In this document: piece by piece, positions 1 to 5,929 of the stretch
Layout: every line of letters begins with the position of its first letter
Position numbering within the stretch: the first letter of the stretch is position 1
Source: Comamonadaceae bacterium
Lineage (GTDB): Bacteria > Pseudomonadota > Gammaproteobacteria > Burkholderiales > Burkholderiaceae_C
Reading direction: 5' to 3'
Assembly: GCA_947475495.1 (NCBI GenBank)
Contig: CANJNX010000047.1
Coordinates: forward strand, 1 to 6,631
Length of the DNA: 6,631 nucleotides
Made by a program: the position numbers and the translations under genes
The notes under the pieces: model-generated
Told to the model about the DNA's origin: nothing
Seen by the model: the letters and a program-made list of their open reading frames with translations, nothing else
Databases searched by the model: none

Positions 1-588
1 AGAACCTTCACCCGTATCGTGGGCAAAGCCGCCGCGTTTGGCGCCCGCGTTCAACGCCAAAATCGCATTCGCGCTCAAAGCCCCAAAACTCATGGCCGAG
101 ATATTGAAAACGCTGGCGCTGTAGGGCTGCGCCGTATCGGGGCCGATGGTGATGCGAAAGTCGTGTGATGCGATGCGGCTCGGCGCGATCGAATGCGTCA
201 TCCACTCGTGGCCGTAGGCATGCACATCAAGCTGGGTTCCAAAGGGCCGCTTGTCCGAATCGCCTTTGGCGCGTTGGTAAACCAAAGAGCGTTGGGCCCG
301 CGAAAACGGCGTGGCTTCGTTGTCGCTTTCAATGAAATACTGTCGAATTTCGGGGCGAATAAATTCCAGCATAAAACGCAAATGGCCAATCACGGGGTAG
401 TTGCGCAAGATCGAGCGCTTGGTCTGCATCAAATCCAGCAAACCGATGCCCACTAATGACCCTGGAACCAAGGCCCACAGCAACGCGCCACCTGCTGCCC
501 ACGCAGACAAGCCCCACAGGGTTGCAAGAATACAAGCCGTAAAGGCGAGGAAACGGATGGGGAAAATTGAATTAAGGAGGTTCAGCAC
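1..588 (-). CDS. FMN-binding glutamate synthase family protein, N-terminal part (cut by window edge)
   Basis: The window holds the first 196 codons; the rest lies beyond the left edge. Residues 11-30 and 34-51 are hydrophobic and look like two membrane segments near the N-terminus. They are followed by a basic QTKRSILRNYPVIGHLR stretch (55-71), then FIRPEIRQYFIE (76-87), PFSRAQRSLVYQRAKGD (94-110) and the start of the FMN-binding GltB-like barrel, FNISAMSFGALSANAI (161-176) with GGFAHDTGEGS (186-196). This arrangement is typical of the membrane-anchored relatives of the central domain of glutamate synthase. They lack the N-terminal amidotransferase domain, and their substrate is not established. 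I chose GTG at 588 because the preserved family sequence begins there and GAAAG lies 7 nt upstream; it is not a strong ribosome site. An out-of-frame ATG at 602 opens a six-codon ORF (MKDLPC) ending at 582, across this start. A 102-nt gap separates it from the exporter gene upstream, so it could have its own promoter, though I see no clear one. Confidence 0.88.
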   Translation of the reverse strand, partial: MLNLLNSIFPIRFLAFTACILATLWGLSAWAAGGALLWALVPGSLVGIGLLDLMQTKRSILRNYPVIGHLRFMLEFIRPEIRQYFIESDNEATPFSRAQRSLVYQRAKGDSDKRPFGTQLDVHAYGHEWMTHSIAPSRIASHDFRITIGPDTAQPYSASVFNISAMSFGALSANAILALNAGAKRGGFAHDTGEGS

Positions 589-681
589 GGTAAATCTTTC
601 ATGGGCAAAAGGACTTGGCTAGCGTGAAGAAATTGGGCCTTCGCTATGCGGGCAGAACACCTATTGTGCCGGGATTGAACC

Positions 682-705
682 CTGCTTGGGCTAAGCCCCA
701 AGCAG
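682..705 (-). terminator. Stem-loop over the stop codon of the lysE-family gene (no U-tract)
   Basis: On the minus strand CTGCTTGGG and CCCAAGCAG form a perfect 9-bp stem around the 6-nt loop GCTTAG. The loop contains the TAG stop codon of the exporter gene, so the 5' arm encodes its last residues (LLG). The next bases, GGTTCAATCCC, are not a run of U, so this is not a classical intrinsic terminator. It may instead act in 3'-end protection or Rho-dependent ending. The structure is seen; its role is inferred. Confidence 0.4.
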
Positions 706-1293
706 CATCCAAGCCAAGCCCAGCATCGTTAACGCAATCAGGCCATCCAGCAACCGCCATGCCCGCACCGTTTCAAACCAAGGTTGTAGCCAGCGGGCAC
801 CGAAACCTAACGCGCTAAACCAACTCATGCTGGCCAGGGCGGCCCCCGCACCGAACCACCAGCGGCCCTCCTGCGGGTGTTGGTTGGCGAGGGTGCCAAG
901 CAAGACCACTGTGTCTAAATACACATGGGGGTTGAGAAACGTAAAGCCAAAACATGCCGCCAAGGCGGCTTTCAAACTCAAACCCGGCGCATCGGTGGGC
1001 AAGAGGCGCGAAGGATGCAGCGCCCGCCGCGCAGCAAAAAAAGCATAGGCCAGTAAAAACGCTGCGCCTGCGTAGCGGCTGGCTTCAATCAGACCGGGGT
1101 TGTCTTGAATCAAAGCACCCGCGCCACCAATGCCCAAAAGAATGAGCGCGGCATCTGACAGGCTGCAAAAAAGCACCAAGGGGCCGACGTGTTGGCGCAA
1201 GATACCTTGGCGCAAGACAAATGCGTTTTGGGAGCCAATGGCAACGATCAAGGCCAAACTCGCGGCAAAGCCCATCCAAAAATCGGTGATCAA
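691..1293 (-). CDS. LysE/ArgO-family amino-acid exporter
   Basis: This 200-residue, very hydrophobic protein has the length and signatures of the LysE superfamily (inner-membrane exporters of arginine, lysine and related amino acids). It carries the N-terminal ALIVAIGSQNAFVLRQGI (residues 14-31), SLSDAALILLGIGGAG (44-59) and FTFLNPHVYLDTVVLLG (117-133). Predicted membrane segments lie at about 7-27, 37-62, 70-88, 108-133, 143-165 and 180-199. The start is TTG at 1293: the frame has a stop just upstream, GAAAGA lies 8 nt before TTG, and the only other nearby start (ATG at 1275) has no ribosome site and would clip the first helix. TTG overlaps the TGA of pncC, so translation is probably coupled. 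No LysR-type activator of the ArgP/LysG kind is adjacent, so the usual substrate-induced control is not evident. The substrate cannot be assigned from sequence alone; Arg or Lys is a family-based guess. Confidence 0.9.
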   Translation of the reverse strand: MITDFWMGFAASLALIVAIGSQNAFVLRQGILRQHVGPLVLFCSLSDAALILLGIGGAGALIQDNPGLIEASRYAGAAFLLAYAFFAARRALHPSRLLPTDAPGLSLKAALAACFGFTFLNPHVYLDTVVLLGTLANQHPQEGRWWFGAGAALASMSWFSALGFGARWLQPWFETVRAWRLLDGLIALTMLGLAWMLLGA

Positions 1294-1808
1294 GTGGCGG
1301 GTCTTTCAACCAAGCTGAGCAAACCCAGCAGACTGTGCAAGGTGCTGGCTTGGCGCACGGCGGTGCGGTCGCCTTCAAAGTGGTGGACTTCGCTGTGCAG
1401 TCCTTGTGGCGTGGCCCAAGCAAAACACACCGTTCCCACGGGCTTGTCTAAGGTGCCGCCAGCAGGTCCCGCCACCCCTGTGACAGCCAAGGCCACCTGG
1501 GCTTTGGAATGCAACAAAGCGCCTTGGGCCATCGCGCGTGCAACAGCTTCGCTGACCGCGCCGTGCTTCGCAATCAAAGCGGCATCCACGCCCAGTTGTT
1601 GTGTTTTGGCCGCGTTGGAGTAGGTGACAAAGCCGCGTTCAAACCATGCGCTAGAACCTGCCAGGTCGGTACACGCCGCAGCCACCATGCCACCCGTGCA
1701 ACTCTCCGCGCTAGCCAGCATCCACTGCTTTTGCAAAAGCACCTGCGAGAGACGCTCAGCCGCTTCCTGGGTTAACGCAAGGTTGGCGAGGGCGTTGGAA
1801 TGGGGCAT
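1290..1808 (-). CDS. pncC: Nicotinamide-nucleotide amidohydrolase PncC (CinA C-terminal domain protein)
   Basis: The 172-residue protein is a stand-alone CinA C-terminal domain without the MoeA-like N-terminal half of full CinA. Members deamidate nicotinamide mononucleotide to nicotinic acid mononucleotide in the cytosol, feeding the pyridine nucleotide cycle. Visible family motifs are SAESCTGG (33-40, holding the catalytic Ser region), GFVTYSNAAK (59-68, with the conserved Tyr and Lys), GAVSEAVARAMAQGAL (83-98) and TGVAGPAGGTLDKPVGTV (110-127). The start at 1808 is chosen over an in-frame ATG at 1847 because it forms a TGATG junction with the pgpA stop, has GGTGG just upstream, and gives the normal length. 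The longer version adds 13 residues that overlap pgpA and look non-native. The gene ends 3 nt inside the exporter start. The biochemical role rests on family knowledge; older annotation ties CinA to competence, and nothing here supports that. Confidence 0.93.
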   Translation of the reverse strand: MPHSNALANLALTQEAAERLSQVLLQKQWMLASAESCTGGMVAAACTDLAGSSAWFERGFVTYSNAAKTQQLGVDAALIAKHGAVSEAVARAMAQGALLHSKAQVALAVTGVAGPAGGTLDKPVGTVCFAWATPQGLHSEVHHFEGDRTAVRQASTLHSLLGLLSLVERPAT

Positions 1809-2377
1809 CACATCCACCGCCAAACGGCAATGACCAGCAGCGTGCACAGGGCGGCTACCAAGTCATCGAGCATGATGCCCGCGCCGGCTTTCACCCATGC
1901 CCAGCGGTCACTTGTAGGGTCGGTGTGGTGGAACAAGCGGTCGGCCCAGCCGACAGGCCCGGGTTTTACCGCATCAAAAAAACGAAACAGACCAAAGGCA
2001 AACAGTTGGCCCCACACCCCCGTGGGCATGACCAACCACAACACCAACCAAAACGCGACGATTTCGTCCCACACGATGCTGCCCGGATCGAGCACGCCCA
2101 TGTGGCGCGCTGTGCGAGAACAGGCCCACCAACCCACGGGCAGCGACACCGCGATCAGTGCCGCCCAGCGCAGGTCGTTCATCCAAGGGGTGAGCGCAAT
2201 AAAAGCAATCCACGCCCACAAGGTGCCGACCGTTCCTGGAGCCACGCGGCTCAGGCCCGAGCCAAAACCCAAAGCAATCCAATGGGCCACATCCCCGCGC
2301 ATAAAACGCGCTGTGGGCCGGGCCGCAAAGGTGCTGCTGGCTGCATCGGTGGGGAACAAGGTTTCGGGTTCGCTCAT
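1808..2377 (-). CDS. pgpA: Phosphatidylglycerophosphatase A
   Basis: The product (189 residues) is an inner-membrane phosphatase that removes the terminal phosphate of phosphatidylglycerol phosphate to give phosphatidylglycerol. It has the diagnostic order of motifs: GFGSGLSRVAPGTVGTLW (37-54), IVWDEIVAFWLVLWL (101-115), FRFFDAVKPGPVGWAD (131-146) and AGAGIMLDDLVAAL (164-177), with acidic residues D104, E105, D135, D171 and D172 as likely metal or catalytic ligands. Membrane segments are at about 53-63, 70-86, 106-117, 122-134 and 172-186. The first 25 or so residues are polar, as in other betaproteobacterial forms. I chose ATG at 2377 (MSEPETLF), 7 nt after the thiL stop, rather than the in-frame start at 2416 that would overlap thiL. 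Its stop overlaps the next start by 1 nt (TGATG). The thiL-pgpA-pncC order is common in this group and supports co-transcription. Confidence 0.95.
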   Translation of the reverse strand: MSEPETLFPTDAASSTFAARPTARFMRGDVAHWIALGFGSGLSRVAPGTVGTLWAWIAFIALTPWMNDLRWAALIAVSLPVGWWACSRTARHMGVLDPGSIVWDEIVAFWLVLWLVMPTGVWGQLFAFGLFRFFDAVKPGPVGWADRLFHHTDPTSDRWAWVKAGAGIMLDDLVAALCTLLVIAVWRWM

Positions 2378-2384
2378 GGCACCA

Positions 2385-3422
2385 TTATCCAAGGCTAAAG
2401 TGGTCAAACGCAGCAAAGTCGCCAGCGTCTAAGGGGGGCAGGGTTTTGCCGTTTGTATCGAGTAGCGCGATGCCATGCCCTGAGACCACTGTGCCAATGC
2501 GAGTGACGGGCGTGGCACTTTGTTTTGCGGCATGCGTCACGGCCATGCGCTTGGTTTGTGCTGCGGTAAACACCAACTCGTAATCGTCACCGCCACCGAG
2601 CACGCACTGCGCAGCGAAGTCGCTGCCAAAACTTGCATCAAAAGCCAGCGCACCGCCGGGGTAGTTTTGGCGCGTTGCCAACAAGGGCATTAGCGCATCC
2701 CACTGGAGCGCTGCGCCCAACTGTGAGCGTTCCAATATATGGCCCAAGTCGCCGCGCAGCCCGTCGCTGACATCGGCGCAGGCCGATGCTACTTCTCGCA
2801 ATGCCATGCCTAAAGCCACCCGCGGCTCGGGTCGCTCTAAGCGCGCTCTGGCAGCGGCCATCACTGACACAGGTAGCGTGATTTTTCCTTGCAAGGCCCG
2901 CAAGGCCAAGGCCGCGTCTCCCACACTGCCGCTGACATAAATATCGTCACCCACTAGGGCGCCGCTGCGCAACAAAGCACCTGTTGCAATACCGTGGGTA
3001 ACGCCCCCAGCGGGTGTGTTCGGCACTTCACCGAAGACGGTGATGGTGATCGTTAGCGGCCCGCGCGTGGTGTCTCCGCCTATGAGTTCGCAGCCATGGG
3101 TTTGGGCTAAGTCAAAGAGGCCTTTGGCAAACGCTTCCAACCAAGCGGTGTTGACTTCGGGCAGAGTCAAGGCCAGGACAAAGGCAGAAGGGCGGGCGCC
3201 GCAGGCAGCCAGGTCGCTGAGGTTGACGGCCAAGGCTTTTTGGCCCAGTGCGTACGGGTCGACGTCTGCGAAAAAATGCCGGCCACTGATGAGCGTATCG
3301 GTAGAAATGGCCAGGTGTGTACCAATGTTTGGGGCCAGCAAGGCACAGTCGTCACCCACACCGACCACCGCACGGGGCGTGGGCCAAGTAAAAAACCGCC
3401 GGATCAGGTCGAACTCGCCCAT
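2385..3422 (-). CDS. thiL: Thiamine-monophosphate kinase
   Basis: ThiL (345 residues) phosphorylates thiamine monophosphate with ATP to make thiamine diphosphate, the last step of cofactor synthesis, in the cytosol. Family signatures run in order: GEFDLIRRFF (2-11), VGVGDDCALL (20-29, Mg/ATP-binding acidic pair), AISTDTLISGRHF (38-50), VNLSDLAACGARP (66-78), LIGGDTTRGPLTI (113-125), DVSDGLRGDLGHIL (217-230, substrate and metal site) and GGGDDYELVFTA (276-287). All acidic ligands that I expect are present. The length is slightly above the usual 320-335. The ATG at 3422 gives the standard N-terminus and has AAGG 5 nt upstream. It lies 26 nt after the apaG stop and 7 nt before pgpA, so it is probably part of one transcript with both. 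I see no thiamine riboswitch upstream, as expected for a gene that is internal to a housekeeping operon. Confidence 0.97.
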   Translation of the reverse strand: MGEFDLIRRFFTWPTPRAVVGVGDDCALLAPNIGTHLAISTDTLISGRHFFADVDPYALGQKALAVNLSDLAACGARPSAFVLALTLPEVNTAWLEAFAKGLFDLAQTHGCELIGGDTTRGPLTITITVFGEVPNTPAGGVTHGIATGALLRSGALVGDDIYVSGSVGDAALALRALQGKITLPVSVMAAARARLERPEPRVALGMALREVASACADVSDGLRGDLGHILERSQLGAALQWDALMPLLATRQNYPGGALAFDASFGSDFAAQCVLGGGDDYELVFTAAQTKRMAVTHAAKQSATPVTRIGTVVSGHGIALLDTNGKTLPPLDAGDFAAFDHFSLG

Positions 3423-3448
3423 GAACGCCTTGGCCTGCGTCTGCCTAC

Positions 3449-3859
3449 TTAATGCAAGGTGCGTTTGCCGCCGGCACCCGTGCTGCTGAGGGCGTCGAGC
3501 ACAAACATGGGAACATCAACATCAAACTTTTCGCCGTCTTCGGCGACGCAAAAAAAGCTGCCATGCATGGTGCCTGTGGGGGTGCGTAAGCGCGTGCCGC
3601 TGGTGTATTCAAACGACTGCCCAGGCTTGAGTAGCGGCTGGTGGCCCACCACACCCAAGCCTTTGACCTTCTCGGTGTGGCCATTGGCATCGTTGACGTT
3701 CCAGGTTCGGGAGATCAATTGGGCTGGAATTTGGCCGGTATTGGTGATCGTGATGCTGTATGAAAACAGGTATTGACCCTGTTCGGGCGACGATTGCTCG
3801 GCCAAATACAGGGGGACGACCTCAACACGAAACTGGTAAATAAAAGAAGGCTTGGACAT
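3449..3859 (-). CDS. apaG: ApaG protein (Co2+/Mg2+ efflux-type annotation, Fn3-like domain)
   Basis: The 136-residue protein is a full ApaG domain, an immunoglobulin/fibronectin-III-like beta sandwich. The characteristic core is visible: YLFSYSITITNTG (30-42), AQLISRTWNVNDANGHTEKVKG (46-67), then GVVGHQPLLKPGQSFEYTSG (69-88), TPTGTMHGSF (93-102). The conserved Gly-rich GxGVVG stretch is intact. The C-terminus, after FVLDAL, carries a short tail (SSTGAGGKRTLH) that is poorly structured and basic. ApaG is found fused to F-box proteins and linked by genetics to cobalt/magnesium resistance, but its molecular function is not firmly established. It is the first gene of the minus-strand cluster and is transcribed divergently from rpe across 71 bp; that pairing is a familiar one in Burkholderiales. 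The start ATG at 3859 has only a weak ribosome site (AGG about 12 nt upstream). Confidence 0.94.
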   Translation of the reverse strand: MSKPSFIYQFRVEVVPLYLAEQSSPEQGQYLFSYSITITNTGQIPAQLISRTWNVNDANGHTEKVKGLGVVGHQPLLKPGQSFEYTSGTRLRTPTGTMHGSFFCVAEDGEKFDVDVPMFVLDALSSTGAGGKRTLH

Positions 3860-3930
3860 AGCCCAATGCTACCTGCGAAAATGGGCGAAGATACGAAGCC
3901 AACCCAAATCCCTTTTAATTCTTCTCCCCT
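3860..3930. promoter_or_regulatory. Divergent apaG/rpe intergenic region
   Basis: These 71 bases must carry the promoters, or at least the leaders, of both apaG (minus) and rpe (plus). On the plus strand TTTAAT at 3914-3919 resembles a -10 box only about 11 nt before the rpe ATG, with no convincing -35. On the minus strand I find no good sigma-70 pair. The position supports a regulatory role; individual boxes are not certain. Confidence 0.4.
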
Positions 3931-4608
3931 ATGACCTACCGCATTGCCCCTTCTATTCTTTCTGCCGACTTTGCCCGCTTGGGCGAGGAAGTCAAAAACG
4001 TCATTGCCGCCGGTGCCGATTGGATTCACTTTGACGTGATGGACAACCATTACGTCCCCAACCTGACCTTTGGCCCCATGGTCTGCCAAGCCTTGAAGCC
4101 CCACGCCAAGACCGCTGCGGGCGTGGCCGTTCCGATCGATGTGCACCTGATGATTGCGCCTGTGGATGCGCTGGCAGCGTCGTTTGCCGAGGCGGGTGCC
4201 GATCTGATTAGTTTTCACCCCGACGCTTCGGGCCACGTGCACCGCAGCATTCAGGCTATCCATTCCAAGGGCGTCAAAGCCGGCTTGGTCTTTAACCCCG
4301 CAGAGCCTTTGGATGTTTTGGATTGGGTAATAGAGGATATTGATTTGGTTCTGATCATGAGTGTGAACCCGGGCTTTGGCGGGCAAAGCTTTATTGATTC
4401 CGCGCTGCGCAAAATTGAAGCAGTGCGCAAACGCATTGATGCCTGCGGTAAAGACATTCGCTTGGAAGTGGACGGCGGCATCAAGACCGACAACATTCGC
4501 CGCGTGGCCGACGCGGGCGCAGACACTTTTGTGGCGGGTAGCGCTATTTTTGGCAAGCCCGATTACAAGGGCGTAATCGACCAAATGCGCTTGGCTTTAA
4601 AGAAATAA
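3931..4608 (+). CDS. rpe: Ribulose-phosphate 3-epimerase
   Basis: Rpe (225 residues) interconverts D-ribulose 5-phosphate and D-xylulose 5-phosphate in the cytosol, for the pentose phosphate pathway and, where present, the Calvin cycle. It is a complete TIM barrel. [13 protein letters not shown] (5-17) holds Ser8; [18 protein letters not shown] (32-49) holds His33, Asp35 and Met37; IDVHLMI (69-75) holds His72; [12 protein letters not shown] (143-154) is the phosphate/catalytic loop; and LEVDGGI (178-184) holds Asp181. The four metal ligands H33, D35, H72 and D181 are all present, and GSAIF near the end is the second phosphate-binding element. The ATG at 3931 gives the standard N-terminus, but the preceding bases (CTTCTCCCCT) contain no Shine-Dalgarno sequence. 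In many relatives gph and trp genes follow rpe; here a convergent unrelated gene begins only 10 nt after the stop. Confidence 0.98.
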   Translation: MTYRIAPSILSADFARLGEEVKNVIAAGADWIHFDVMDNHYVPNLTFGPMVCQALKPHAKTAAGVAVPIDVHLMIAPVDALAASFAEAGADLISFHPDASGHVHRSIQAIHSKGVKAGLVFNPAEPLDVLDWVIEDIDLVLIMSVNPGFGGQSFIDSALRKIEAVRKRIDACGKDIRLEVDGGIKTDNIRRVADAGADTFVAGSAIFGKPDYKGVIDQMRLALKK

Positions 4609-4618
4609 AACCTGTGGC

Positions 4619-5677
4619 TTAGCGAACGGGCAGGACGATGTCGCTGGTTTGCGGACAGACCCAGCGCGCAAATTCCCGCGTGGTGTCCATGCAGCCGCCT
4701 GCTTCGGTGTACACGCCGCGCGCTTCTCGAAAGCGTTGCATTTTTTCAAGTAGTAAAGCAAGCTCCGTCGGATTTTGCAAACAGGCTTCAATTTGCGGAG
4801 CAATCCGCTCTTCATCAATGCGTTCCTCGCCATCGCTGTCGATGTAAAGGCCGTGGCGCCAGTGGTAAATCTCCACGCATTTTTGTTCCAGCGTATAGGG
4901 CTGCTGGTGCTTCCAAAAATTGCTGAATAAGCCGCCTCCCAAATACACCACCCATGAACCCTCAAACCCCGAGGCCTCAGACGACGTCGAATCCGGGTTG
5001 CGAAACCAAACCCGGTCACCGGGAACAAAATACGTCGCGGGTAAAGGCGCTTCCATGGTTCCGTGCTCTTGTAAGAACACGCTGTGAAAAGTGCCAGAAA
5101 CAATTGGGCCTGTGCGCCACAGGTTTTGTATTTGCGCCAACAAACCCGGGTTGCAATGCATCAATTCTTGTGCAATTCCCAGCAAGATGACGTATTCAGT
5201 CGCCCGGTAACAAGAAAAGGCAAACAGACTGCCTGAGACTGCGGGTTGGGTGGCTTTGGTTAAAGCTGCAATCAAAGAAACCTCTGGCAACAACACAAAA
5301 CCAAGGTCTTCGTCATATCGCCAGCAGTCCGTTGGGCGGTCTAATGCATGGGTATTAAAAGCCAGTTGGGTGTTGCGCGCTGCAACAACAATGTTCGCCC
5401 GAATGTTTACCGCCGATTGCCACTCTTGCAAACTGGGAAACTCCACACATTGGGGCCCCACGAGCAGCGTGATCACAATTTCACGAAGCAAGTCGGTGTG
5501 CGAACGCTCCGTGTCGAGGTCAAGCGTCTGGCAAATACCAAGCGTATTGAAGTCGGGGGCCCACGCTTGCAAGGGGCCAGGCAGCAGATTCAATTGCAAA
5601 AAGGAGCCTGCGTCGTCTTCGCCGTGCGTAAGCGCAATCCAGGGTTCCAGGTCTAAGGCGTTAAACGGTCTTAGCAC
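4619..5677 (-). CDS. Tgl-like protein (putative protein-glutamine gamma-glutamyltransferase family, active site altered)
   Basis: The 352-residue protein (counted from GTG 5677) has no signal peptide or membrane segment. Residues about 80-255 resemble, as I recall that sequence, Bacillus subtilis Tgl, which cross-links spore-coat proteins through glutamine-lysine bonds. Matching blocks are VNIRANIVVAARNT (90-103), CWRYDEDLGFVLLP (118-131), LFAFSCYRATEYVILL (151-166) and YFVPGDRVWFRNPD (216-229) with GSWVVYLG (240-247). Cys156 in FAFSC falls on the Tgl nucleophile. The two Glu residues reported as its partners appear to be replaced by Ser155 and Ser241 (Glu239 is two residues off), and the Tgl His is not obvious. 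Residues 256-352 form an extension absent from Tgl, with EIYHWRHG (269-276) and GGCMDTTREFARWVC (327-341). The frame stays open upstream to 5797, with protein-like sequence and an AGGAG before ATA 5773; that start would give 384 residues. Activity is unproven. Family placement is from remembered sequence, so moderately sure. Confidence 0.6.
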   Translation of the reverse strand: MLRPFNALDLEPWIALTHGEDDAGSFLQLNLLPGPLQAWAPDFNTLGICQTLDLDTERSHTDLLREIVITLLVGPQCVEFPSLQEWQSAVNIRANIVVAARNTQLAFNTHALDRPTDCWRYDEDLGFVLLPEVSLIAALTKATQPAVSGSLFAFSCYRATEYVILLGIAQELMHCNPGLLAQIQNLWRTGPIVSGTFHSVFLQEHGTMEAPLPATYFVPGDRVWFRNPDSTSSEASGFEGSWVVYLGGGLFSNFWKHQQPYTLEQKCVEIYHWRHGLYIDSDGEERIDEERIAPQIEACLQNPTELALLLEKMQRFREARGVYTEAGGCMDTTREFARWVCPQTSDIVLPVR

Positions 5678-5773
5678 TGCATCGCATGTTAAAAGGGCAG
5701 GGCTCTGCCCGCTATTGCGAACCAGGATGCCGCAGCGGGGGGTCGTCTCTTCGGTCTGACTTGCATGGGCTAT

Positions 5774-5929
5774 GGTTTGTCTCCTGCAGCCTGCGCGCTA
5801 TTTTTTTTGCAATATACCTGATCCTTAAACGCTAAAAACATGATCTAGCGCAAAGCGTGCAATTTTGGATCGCCCACACTTGAAGGATCTTTGTCATTGA
5901 AGACAAGCCTTTCAGAGTGCGGTACCCAA
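5774..5929. promoter_or_regulatory. Divergent region between Tgl-like gene and adaptor gene
   Basis: This AT-richer stretch separates two divergent genes. On the minus strand TATATT (5811-5816) is a possible -10 box. It would place a transcript start near 5804, roughly 30 nt before the ATA codon, but no good -35 is seen at 16-18 nt. A run of eight T (5801-5808) follows. For the adaptor, TTGTCA (5891-5896) could serve as a -35 but lacks a -10. TTGTC/GACAA (5891-5895 and 5902-5906) is a short inverted repeat around a 6-nt spacer, possibly an operator. All of these are weak. Confidence 0.3.
5781..5785 (-). promoter_or_regulatory. Strong ribosome binding site 7 nt before an in-frame ATA codon
   Basis: AGGAG on the minus strand is followed by the 7-nt spacer ACAAACC and then ATA at 5773-5771. 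ATA is in frame with the Tgl-like gene, 32 codons upstream of its first canonical start (GTG 5677, which has no ribosome site). An ATG at 5766 is out of frame and opens only 25 codons. The strong, well-placed site suggests translation begins at ATA, or that an ATG was mutated or misread. Confidence 0.5.

Noticed and set aside
671..683. AGGGTTCAATCCC on the minus strand, resembling a tRNA T-arm
   Set aside because: The 5-bp T-stem does not pair around the TTCAATC loop, and no acceptor or anticodon arms can be found nearby.
1808..1847. Longer pncC start at 1847
   Set aside because: It would overlap pgpA by 40 nt and adds 13 residues that do not look native; the TGATG junction at 1808 is the usual arrangement.
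1800..2432. Open frame of 210 codons on the plus strand over pgpA
   Set aside because: It is a shadow of pgpA, which has all family motifs; the plus-strand product is rich in Thr, Lys and Pro with no recognisable domain.
3715..4584. Long open frame (289 codons) antisense to rpe
   Set aside because: rpe is unmistakable and complete on the plus strand; the antisense frame resembles no protein I know and is a by-product of codon bias.
5820..5889. Four GATC sites within about 70 bases upstream of the adaptor gene
   Set aside because: Suggestive of Dam-linked control, but there is no sign of Dam methylation in this lineage from the window, and the cluster may be chance.
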